A stretch of 9,047 nucleotides of DNA, taken from positions 18,548-27,594 of the forward strand of contig MFOZ01000022.1 of the NCBI GenBank assembly GCA_001784055.1. Direction: 5' to 3'. This DNA comes from Candidatus Levybacteria bacterium RIFCSPLOWO2_01_FULL_42_15. Its GTDB lineage: Bacteria; Patescibacteriota; Microgenomatia; Levybacterales; UBA12049. This document shows positions 1-5,493 of the stretch, in pieces. Position 1 is the stretch's first letter. The number at the start of each line of letters is the position of its first letter. The position numbers and the translations under genes were made by a program. The notes under the pieces are model-generated. The model saw only the letters and a program-made list of their open reading frames with translations. It was not told the origin of the DNA and did no database searches.

Positions 1-964
1 TCGTTATAGACTCGGAGAAGAAATAGCAACTCGTGAAGTTTACGGAGAAGTTTTAGCTCAAATCGCAGATAAAAATCCTCTTATTTACGCATTGGATGGC
101 GATGTTAAAAACTCAACCTTCTCACAGGATTTTAAGAAGGAGTTTCCGGATCGCTTTATAGAATGCTTTATTGCAGAGCAGAACATGGTAGGAGTTGGGT
201 TAGGATTTGCCAAGCGGGGAGCTATCCCATTTATATCTTCGTTTGCCGCGTTTTTAACCCGTGCGTTTGATCAAATTCGCATGGCGTCACTTTCAAAAGC
301 AGATATCAAGTTTGTGGGATCCCACGCAGGGGTTTCGATTGGAGAGGACGGACCGTCTCAAATGGGACTTGAGGATATTGCGATGTTCAGAACTATTCCC
401 CATTCCGTTGTGGTCCATCCGTGTGACGTTGTAAGCACCGCAAAACTTCTTCCTTTAATCGCATCGCATAGGGGAATTTCATATCTGCGCACCCTGCGGC
501 CCAAAACTCCTGTTTTATATTCGGAAAATGATACGTTTGAAATTGGGGGCTCAAAAGTTCTTAAAAAGTCTTCTTCGGACATTCTTACCGTTGTTGCGTG
601 CGGGATTACCGTGTTTGAAGCGTTAAAAGCGCATGAAATTCTTAAGAAGAAAACCATTTTAATTCGGGTCGTTGATCTGTATTCCATAAAACCTCTAGAT
701 AAAAAAACGCTTAAGGACTGTCTTAAAGAAACAAAAGAAAACCGCATTATCACCGTGGAGGATCATTTTATTGACGGAGGAATGGGGGACGCAGTTGCGG
801 CTTTTGCGTCTGAACACGGAGGGCGCGTGCATAAGATGGGGGTAAAAGAAATTTCCCATTCCGGGATCAAAGATGAGCTTTTAAGACGAGCAGAGATAGA
901 CGCGGATTCTATTGTATCTACCGTTTTATCCTTGGTTGATCCTTCGACTGTCGCTCAGGGTTGA
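1..964 (+). CDS. tkt: Transketolase, C-terminal part (5' end outside window)
   Basis: Thiamine-diphosphate enzyme of the non-oxidative pentose phosphate pathway that moves two-carbon ketol units between sugar phosphates in the cytoplasm. The frame is open from base 2 with no start, so 320 residues are visible and the N-terminal ThDP-binding half lies to the left. The visible part starts in the linker (RYRLGEEIATREVYG). It then gives the pyrimidine-binding domain: ALDGDVKNSTF, the catalytic glutamate in IECFIAEQN (Glu codon 176-178), FAAFLTRAFDQIRMA, GSHAGVSIGEDGPSQM and the YLRTLRP sugar-phosphate region. The C-terminal domain has VVDLYSIKPLD and ITVEDHFIDGGMGDAV. These stretches resemble animal transketolase more than the long E. 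coli or yeast type. The preceding YRLGEE linker favours a fused full-length enzyme over a split C-terminal subunit, but this is inferred. The last eight residues (DPSTVAQG) come from a repeat-like sequence. Confidence 0.95.
   Translation, partial: RYRLGEEIATREVYGEVLAQIADKNPLIYALDGDVKNSTFSQDFKKEFPDRFIECFIAEQNMVGVGLGFAKRGAIPFISSFAAFLTRAFDQIRMASLSKADIKFVGSHAGVSIGEDGPSQMGLEDIAMFRTIPHSVVVHPCDVVSTAKLLPLIASHRGISYLRTLRPKTPVLYSENDTFEIGGSKVLKKSSSDILTVVACGITVFEALKAHEILKKKTILIRVVDLYSIKPLDKKTLKDCLKETKENRIITVEDHFIDGGMGDAVAAFASEHGGRVHKMGVKEISHSGIKDELLRRAEIDADSIVSTVLSLVDPSTVAQG
941..960 (+). repeat. Short repeat-like element at the 3' end of transketolase
   Basis: The 20 bases CCTTCGACTGTCGCTCAGGG contain an odd palindrome, CGACTGTCG (945-953), flanked by CCT and AGG arms (941-943 and 957-959). 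From memory, this matches the form CCTTCGAC-NNN-GCTCAGGG, a short dispersed repeat common in many bacterial genomes, often followed by TGACA. Only one copy lies in the window, so repeat status cannot be shown here. It encodes the last residues of transketolase and runs straight into the stop codon and the -35 box of the next gene. Confidence 0.45.
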
Positions 965-989
965 CAAAGAAAGCGTAAAAAATTACAAT
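961..989 (+). promoter_or_regulatory. Sigma70-type promoter for the cupin gene, leaderless geometry
   Basis: A consensus -35 TTGACA (961-966) is separated by exactly 17 bases from a -10 TACAAT (984-989, 5/6). The ATG of the next gene begins at 996, seven bases after the end of the -10, where transcription would normally start. There is no room for a leader or Shine-Dalgarno, so a leaderless mRNA is predicted. The transketolase stop TGA (962-964) lies inside the -35 box. Confidence 0.8.
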
Positions 990-995
990 TTAGAT

Positions 996-1550
996 ATGTC
1001 AAAGCCGCTTACCATTGAGGATATAGACGATTCGGTATCCTCAAGAGTATACACGCAGGATTATTCCAAAAAACAAACACTTGAAGGAGTGCGAATCATT
1101 GAACTCAAAAATCACGTAGCAGAAGACGGCGATTTTAGTGAACTCCTGCGCTTTAGCGAGAGCGGGGTGGTAGAAGGAGTTTTGGGATTTAAGATAGCAC
1201 AGATCAACAGGAGCAGAATGCTCCCTCATGCGGTAAAAGCATGGCATCTTCACCTCATTCAGGATGAAATGTGGTATGTTGTGCCTTCTCAAAGATTGAC
1301 TGTGGGGCTTTGGGATATCCGCAAAACTTCTTCCACAAAAGGGAAAAGTATAAAAATAGTATTAGGAGGAGGGTTGTCGCAACTTCTCTATATCCCAAGA
1401 GGGATTGCGCATGGGTGCGTAAATTATAATGATTGCGAAAATGACTTATTTTATTTTGTGAGTGAGGTTTTTAATGTGCAAAATCCTGATGAGAAGAGAC
1501 TTGCGTGGGATGCTCTAGGAGCCACCTTTTGGAATCCTCCCAACGAATAA
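996..1550 (+). CDS. RmlC-like cupin, dTDP-4-dehydrorhamnose 3,5-epimerase family
   Basis: Cytoplasmic single-domain cupin of 184 residues. It is related to RmlC, which epimerises C3 and C5 of dTDP-4-keto-6-deoxyglucose in nucleotide-sugar synthesis for surface polysaccharide. Matching positions are EDGDF (residues 43-47), QINRSRM, the KAWHLH strand with the candidate catalytic His84, WYVV, GLWDIRK, and LYIPRGIAHGC with cupin His129. A C-terminal RLAWDALGATFW carries Asp162 where RmlC has its catalytic Asp region. RmlC has GLHYQ where this protein has AWHLH, so it belongs to a divergent branch and its substrate is uncertain. The frame is open upstream to 912, but ATG 996 is chosen because the promoter places transcription start exactly there and the cupin similarity begins after it. 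No rml partners are visible; the gene appears to have its own promoter. Confidence 0.85.
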   Translation: MSKPLTIEDIDDSVSSRVYTQDYSKKQTLEGVRIIELKNHVAEDGDFSELLRFSESGVVEGVLGFKIAQINRSRMLPHAVKAWHLHLIQDEMWYVVPSQRLTVGLWDIRKTSSTKGKSIKIVLGGGLSQLLYIPRGIAHGCVNYNDCENDLFYFVSEVFNVQNPDEKRLAWDALGATFWNPPNE

Positions 1551-1559
1551 CCTTTTTGC

Positions 1560-1588
1560 TTGCAAATAAAAACACTATTACCTACAAT
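1560..1588 (+). promoter_or_regulatory. Second sigma70-type promoter with leaderless geometry
   Basis: A -35-like TTGCAA (1560-1565, 4/6) lies 17 bases before TACAAT (1583-1588), the same -10 as the promoter upstream of the cupin gene. The ATG at 1595 again starts seven bases after the end of the -10. There is no Shine-Dalgarno between the cupin stop (1548-1550) and this ATG. The repeated layout makes both promoter calls more credible. Confidence 0.65.
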
Positions 1589-1594
1589 GACATC

Positions 1595-2023
1595 ATGCAA
1601 AAGCTGGATGTCCTTCAAGAAGAAGTATGGAATATAAAACGGATTATCCTTGCTTTTGTAGGGGGAATTACGCTTCTTGGGGGAGGAGGGCTTGTTCTAA
1701 AAACGTTTGTTATTGATCAGTATTTGGAAAAAAAACAGGATCAATCTGTTCGTTCAAACCAGCCTCAATCGGTACTTGGAACAGAATCCAACATAGAGCC
1801 TCAAGATGAAGTCAGCCCGTCTCTTCCTAAGCAAATTCCTTCTCAAGAAGAATTAAAAGAAAAACTGGAAGGAATCAAAAACCAAGTAGGAAAACTGACA
1901 CTTGAAGATATCGCGTCTTCTTCTCCTCAGCTTCAGAAAGTGGTAAACGACTTAAAAACGCTTCAAGAGTATCCGCAAAATCAACTAAGAGATGCATGTG
2001 TAAAAGTGTGTAGTTCGTTATGA
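1595..2023 (+). CDS. Single-pass membrane protein with extracytoplasmic tail, function unknown
   Basis: Not recognised as a known family. The 142-residue product has a short N-terminal helix (MQKLDVLQEEVWNIKR) and one transmembrane segment at about 17-40, rich in glycine. Positive charges before the segment suggest N-in, C-out topology. The outer part has a polar linker with QSVLGTES (V60-G62), a predicted helical stretch (about 73-128) with heptad-like Leu/Ile/Val spacing, and a Cys-x3-Cys at the end (Cys135, Cys139). The frame is open back to 1505, but ATG 1595 fits the promoter and removes an unlikely basic extension overlapping the cupin gene. Its stop overlaps the transporter start as ATGA, so the two are probably translationally coupled. 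A role as an accessory to the transporter is only inferred from this. Confidence 0.75.
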   Translation: MQKLDVLQEEVWNIKRIILAFVGGITLLGGGGLVLKTFVIDQYLEKKQDQSVRSNQPQSVLGTESNIEPQDEVSPSLPKQIPSQEELKEKLEGIKNQVGKLTLEDIASSSPQLQKVVNDLKTLQEYPQNQLRDACVKVCSSL

Positions 2024-3282
2024 AGATAATTACGCGATTTTTCAAACGCCTTGGACCAGGTTTTATTACGGGCGCATCAGACGATGATCCTTCCGGAATA
2101 GCAACGTATGCCCAGACAGGAGCTTTGTTTGGATTTTCTCAAACGTGGACATCGTTATTTTCGTTTCCCTTTATGGCCGCAGTGCAGACAATGTGCGGGC
2201 GTGTCGGTCTGGTTACCGGCAAAGGACTTGCCGGAGTTATTAAACAGCACTATTCCAAAAAGATTCTCTACCCTGTTGTTCTTTTAGTTTTGTTTGCCAA
2301 TACAATCAATATTGGCACTGATCTTGGGGCGATTGGTGCGTCTTTGCAGCTTCTCTTTGGGTTTCCATATCTGGCGTCGGTAATAGCGGTTGTGATTATT
2401 ATTCTGGCTCTTGAGCTTTTTATTTCATACAAAACATATTTTTACTATCTCAAGTTCTTAGCCTTTGCGCTTTTTGCCTATATAGCAGTTGTTTTTTTTA
2501 TTGATGTTGACTGGGTGCTTGTTTTCAAATCAACGATTATTCCTCATATTGAGTTCACGAAAGATTATCTGTTCAACATTGTTGCGGTATTAGGAACTAC
2601 GATTTCTCCCTATCTTTTTTTCTGGCAGGCATCTGAGGAGGTTGAAGAAGAAGTTGTGCATCATAAACTGCGGCAGATGGGAGCTGGGTTGCCGCAGGTT
2701 AACACCAAGGACATATCAAGACTCACGACGGATACAGTTATTGGTATGTTTTTTTCAAATATCGTTATGTTTTTTATCATTATTGCAGCAGGAGCAACGC
2801 TCTTTCCGGCAAAAATCCGATACCTTACAAGCGCTCAAGAAGCAGCGGGGTCTCTTGCTCCCCTTGCGGGAATATATGCTTCATCGCTTTTTGCTCTTGG
2901 CATCATCGGGACGGGACTTTTAGCGGTACCCATTCTTGCCGGTTCTGCTTCTTACGCTGTTTCCGAAGCTTTAGGTTGGAAAGAAGGGCTATATCGAAAA
3001 GTAACGCAGGCGGGAGGGTTTTATTCGATTATCGTGATAGCAACACTGATTGGCATGGGTATTAATTTTATTGGATTTAATCCCATGAGCGCGTTATACT
3101 ACACTGCTGTTATCAATGGGATTGTTGCCGTTCCTCTTCTTATAATGATTTTTCACATAACAAACAATAAAAAAATTATGGGAGATCACACAAACAATAA
3201 ACGGCTGAATATTCTTGGAATAGGGATAATCATTGTTATGAGTATTGGTGCGCTTGCGCTTGCTTTTACTTTTTTTATGTAG
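2020..3282 (+). CDS. Nramp-family divalent metal ion transporter, atypical metal site
   Basis: Integral inner-membrane transporter of 420 residues with about 11 hydrophobic segments, of the Nramp/SLC11 (MntH) family. The N-terminus RLGPGFITGASDDDPSG (10-26) is the TM1 region. The TM6 region is GTTISPYLFFWQASEEVEEE (192-211). Classical Nramps have DPGN in TM1 and MPH in TM6, where Asp, Asn and Met bind the transition metal. Here the equivalents are DPSG (23-26) and SPY (196-198), so the Asp is kept while Asn becomes Gly and Met becomes Ser. This points away from a classical Mn/Fe transporter; Mg2+ or another hard cation is possible but not shown. Other conserved stretches include NTINIGTDLGAIGAS (94-108) and GLLAVPILAGSASYAVSE (309-326). 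The start overlaps the previous stop by four bases and has no Shine-Dalgarno. Confidence 0.9.
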   Translation: MKIITRFFKRLGPGFITGASDDDPSGIATYAQTGALFGFSQTWTSLFSFPFMAAVQTMCGRVGLVTGKGLAGVIKQHYSKKILYPVVLLVLFANTINIGTDLGAIGASLQLLFGFPYLASVIAVVIIILALELFISYKTYFYYLKFLAFALFAYIAVVFFIDVDWVLVFKSTIIPHIEFTKDYLFNIVAVLGTTISPYLFFWQASEEVEEEVVHHKLRQMGAGLPQVNTKDISRLTTDTVIGMFFSNIVMFFIIIAAGATLFPAKIRYLTSAQEAAGSLAPLAGIYASSLFALGIIGTGLLAVPILAGSASYAVSEALGWKEGLYRKVTQAGGFYSIIVIATLIGMGINFIGFNPMSALYYTAVINGIVAVPLLIMIFHITNNKKIMGDHTNNKRLNILGIGIIIVMSIGALALAFTFFM

Positions 3283-3291
3283 GTTTTTACT

Positions 3292-4290
3292 ATGGAAGAA
3301 CTTCGATCCCGTTTTTTAACGTTATTGTCAAAGCTTAAGGTAGAGGAAAAGCAAAAGGAGATTCGTGAGCTTGAGGAACAAGCGCTAGTCCCTGCTTTTT
3401 GGAAAGATCATAAGAAAGCGGCAGAACAAATGAAGACATTAAGCATTCTTCAGAAAGAGCTTAAAGAGATAGAAGCGCTTAGTGTGCTTATTGATCAGGG
3501 GAAGTCCGAAGAAGCGGAAAAGCTGCTTACGGAGCTTGAGACGCTCGCGTATCTTTCCGATCCTTACGATGAAGGTCCGGCACTTGTTTCTATCCATTCG
3601 GGACAAGGAGGAGTTGAGGCTATGGATTGGGCAAAAATGCTCTTTCGCATGTATAGTCGTTTTTTCGAAAAAAAAGGATGGGAACAGAAGGTGATTGATC
3701 AAACGCTCGGTGAAGAAGCGGGAATTAAATCGGTAACTGTTTCGGTTGAGGGGCGTTTTGCGTATGGATATCTCAAGGGAGAGGCAGGCGTCCATAGGCT
3801 GGTAAGACAGTCCCCTTTTAACGCGGATAACTTGCGTCAGACATCATTTGCACTTGTTGAGGTTCTTCCGCATATTGATACCCAGAGTATCAAGGTGAAA
3901 GAAGACGATTTGGAATGGCAGTTTTTTCGAGCAAGCAGCCATGGGGGGCAAAACGTTCAAAAAGTTTCTTCTGCGGTACGTCTACGACATAAACCAACAA
4001 GCATTGTAATAACGGCGCAATCGGAGCGCTACCAGAATCAAAACAGAGAATATGCCCTCAAGATTTTATTTGGAAAACTTTGGGCGCTTCAGGAGGAAGA
4101 GAAAAAGAAAGAAGAAGCGCTCTATAAGGGAGGATATAAAACGCCCGGATGGGGTAATCAAATCCGCTCTTACGTACTACACCCCTATCACATGGTAAAA
4201 GATTTACGGACCAATTATGAGACATCCAATACACAAGCCGTGCTCGATGGAGACCTGGATGGATTTATTGAGTCGCAGCTTGCCATATAA
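3292..4290 (+). CDS. prfB: Peptide chain release factor 2 (RF2), no programmed frameshift
   Basis: Recognises UAA and UGA stop codons on the ribosome and triggers release of the finished protein. The 332-residue product has the N-terminal helical domain (EIRELEEQ, PAFWKD), then IHSGQGGVEAMDWAKMLFRMY (101-121). The stop-reading tripeptide Ser174-Pro175-Phe176 identifies RF2 rather than RF1. The catalytic Gly218-Gly219-Gln220 and the C-terminal GWGNQIRSYVLHPYHMVKD follow. It is about 30 residues shorter than the E. coli protein, mostly at the N-terminus. The gene reads in one frame with no CTTTGA slippery stop, so the usual RF2 autoregulation by frameshifting is absent. The residues before GGQ are Ser-His instead of the common Gly-Ala. 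ATG 3292 follows the transporter stop by nine bases; AGG at 3281-3283 is a weak Shine-Dalgarno. Confidence 0.97.
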   Translation: MEELRSRFLTLLSKLKVEEKQKEIRELEEQALVPAFWKDHKKAAEQMKTLSILQKELKEIEALSVLIDQGKSEEAEKLLTELETLAYLSDPYDEGPALVSIHSGQGGVEAMDWAKMLFRMYSRFFEKKGWEQKVIDQTLGEEAGIKSVTVSVEGRFAYGYLKGEAGVHRLVRQSPFNADNLRQTSFALVEVLPHIDTQSIKVKEDDLEWQFFRASSHGGQNVQKVSSAVRLRHKPTSIVITAQSERYQNQNREYALKILFGKLWALQEEEKKKEEALYKGGYKTPGWGNQIRSYVLHPYHMVKDLRTNYETSNTQAVLDGDLDGFIESQLAI

Positions 4291-4315
4291 TTGCGGTTGT
4301 CAAACAGGAGAAAAT

Positions 4316-4327
4316 ATGGTTTACTAG
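4316..4327 (+). CDS. Possible three-codon upstream ORF (Met-Val-Tyr-stop)
   Basis: ATG GTT TAC TAG lies in the 52-base gap before the long operon. An AGGAG (4306-4310) sits five bases before its ATG, which is suitable Shine-Dalgarno spacing. It ends immediately before the strong Shine-Dalgarno of the next gene. A ribosome on it would cover that site, so it could modulate initiation. A motif this short can easily arise by chance. Confidence 0.2.
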   Translation: MVY

Positions 4328-4337
4328 AAGGAGGTGA
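4328..4337 (+). promoter_or_regulatory. Full-length Shine-Dalgarno sequence
   Basis: AAGGAGGTGA is a ten-base match to the complement of the bacterial 16S rRNA 3' tail. Its GGAGG core ends eight bases before the ATG at 4343, which decides that start over the in-frame GTG at 4334 lying inside the site. It is the only strong Shine-Dalgarno in the window and stands at the head of the longest gene cluster. Confidence 0.85.
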
Positions 4338-4342
4338 GGCAT

Positions 4343-4810
4343 ATGGATCAACAAGAAATACCTCAATCAATGGTGCATCCTTTTGACCAGAGTGAAAAAC
4401 GTTCTTTTTTGTCCCCGTTTCTTTTGGGGGTAATTGGGATAGCGATTGCGTTGGGTGTTGGAACCGGATTTTTGATTTCACGCGGAGGAAGAATACCAAC
4501 TTTTCCTGCAGGCAGTAGCGTTAAGGGATCTCAAAATGTAGACCTTGTCAAAGGTACTGTTGTAGGTTCTTCGGATACGGAAACATTTAAGGATTTGGTA
4601 GAAGGAACGCTTGCGGAAGGGGGAATTGACGGAGAAGGACAGTATCATTTGGTAAGAGTGGGGGGAGAAAGTCAATATGTGTATTTTACGTCGTCTGTCA
4701 TAGACCTTTCTACTCTTGTGGGAAGAAAAATTAAAGCTTGGGGACAGACGCAGAAAGCGCAAAAAGCAGGATGGCTTATGGATGTGGGTCGTGTTGAGAT
4801 ATTGGAGTAA
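4343..4810 (+). CDS. Membrane-anchored OB-like hypothetical protein upstream of ftsE
   Basis: No family recognised with certainty. The 155-residue product has a short cytoplasmic N-terminus, one transmembrane helix at about 24-46 (FLSPFLLGVIGIAIALGVGT) and an extracytoplasmic domain. A glycine/serine linker leads to a beta-rich domain at about 68-155: VKGTVVGSSD, QYHLVRVGG, QYVYFTSSVIDLSTLVGRKI, KAWGQTQ, and GWLMDVGRVEIL at the end. This strand pattern, with a GRKIKAWG turn, resembles small OB-fold domains; that is an inference. Its stop TAA shares one base with the ATG of ftsE (TAATG), so it heads the division cluster and is probably co-translated with ftsE. A role in division or envelope assembly is inferred only from position. 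The start rests on the strong Shine-Dalgarno. Confidence 0.8.
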   Translation: MDQQEIPQSMVHPFDQSEKRSFLSPFLLGVIGIAIALGVGTGFLISRGGRIPTFPAGSSVKGSQNVDLVKGTVVGSSDTETFKDLVEGTLAEGGIDGEGQYHLVRVGGESQYVYFTSSVIDLSTLVGRKIKAWGQTQKAQKAGWLMDVGRVEILE

Positions 4811-5493
4811 TGATACAGCTTGAGAATGTTTCAAAAATGTTTGGGAGCGGAGCATACGGACTTACGGAAATAAACCTTTCCATAGAAAAAGGGGAATTTG
4901 TTTTTATCGTAGGCCCAACGGGTTCTGGAAAAACAACGCTGTTCCGTCTTCTCATTCGTGAAATGCTGCCCTCGCAAGGGAGCATTGTTGTTGGTGATTT
5001 TGATTTAATTAAACTTCCCCATAGTAGAGTGTCTCATCTAAGAAAAAAGATAGGCGTTATATTTCAGGATTTAAAGCTTATTGTTGATAGAACGGTGTTT
5101 GAGAACGTGCTTCTTCCTCTTGAGGTAGTGGGGGTTCCCGTAAGTGAGGCGATAAAACGAGCCGAAGAGCTTCTTGGGCAGGTTGAGCTCACGGCCCATC
5201 GGGATAAATTTCCTCTTCAACTGTCAGGAGGAGAATTACAAAGGACGGCAATCGCACGCTCCCTTGCGCTCTCCCCGGAAGTTCTTCTTGCGGATGAACC
5301 AACAGGAAACCTTGATCCCACAACCAGCAGGGAAATCGTGAATCTTCTTGGCGATATCAACAAAAAAGGGACAACGGTTCTTATGGCAACGCATAACGCA
5401 GATATTGTGAACGAGTTTAAAAAACGGGTAGTCGCTCTTCAGAAGGGCCGCATTATCAAAGATGAAAAGAAAGGAAAATATGAGCTTGATTAA
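4810..5493 (+). CDS. ftsE: Cell division ATP-binding protein FtsE
   Basis: Cytoplasmic ATPase subunit of the FtsEX complex, which couples ATP hydrolysis to control of peptidoglycan hydrolases at the division site. All ABC ATPase motifs are intact in 227 residues: Walker A GPTGSGKTT (35-43), Q-loop Gln86 in VIFQDLK, signature LSGGELQR (138-145), Walker B VLLADEP (158-164) followed by TGNLD, and H-loop His195 in MATHN. Length matches E. coli FtsE (about 222). The FQDLKL and DRTVFENVLLPLEV stretches are typical of FtsE within the MacB/LolD-like ABC group, and the adjacent ftsX supports this. The ATG overlaps the upstream stop by one base, with GGAG (4804-4807) very close to the start. Its 3' end overlaps ftsX by 14 bases. 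Confidence 0.97.
   Translation: MIQLENVSKMFGSGAYGLTEINLSIEKGEFVFIVGPTGSGKTTLFRLLIREMLPSQGSIVVGDFDLIKLPHSRVSHLRKKIGVIFQDLKLIVDRTVFENVLLPLEVVGVPVSEAIKRAEELLGQVELTAHRDKFPLQLSGGELQRTAIARSLALSPEVLLADEPTGNLDPTTSREIVNLLGDINKKGTTVLMATHNADIVNEFKKRVVALQKGRIIKDEKKGKYELD

Noticed and set aside
92..94. TTG as the start of transketolase
   Set aside because: The frame is open to the left edge and the upstream codons encode conserved transketolase sequence (IATREVYG), so TTG 92 is an internal leucine codon.
358..753. Reverse-strand open frames across the window (e.g. 358-753, 3439-3795, 4478-4855, 6793-7221)
   Set aside because: All lie opposite clearly homologous plus-strand genes, and none has recognisable protein features.
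912..995. Longer N-terminus for the cupin protein
   Set aside because: The extra 28 residues overlap transketolase and its repeat, do not resemble cupins, and lie upstream of the predicted transcription start.
3280..3292. Leaderless promoter for prfB (TAGGTT at 3280-3285, right distance from ATG)
   Set aside because: Only the minimal T-A-n-n-n-T pattern fits, and there is no -35 at acceptable spacing.
4291..4325. Sigma70 promoter before the division cluster (TTGTCA-17-TTTACT, or TTGCGG-18-TATGGT)
   Set aside because: Matches are weak, and the first would start transcription inside the Shine-Dalgarno; not firm enough to list as a feature.
4334..4342. GTG 4334 as start of the OB-like protein
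   Set aside because: It lies inside the Shine-Dalgarno; ATG 4343 has proper spacing from it.
4288..4342. Rho-independent terminator after prfB
   Set aside because: No GC-rich hairpin followed by a T run is seen here or at any other gene junction.
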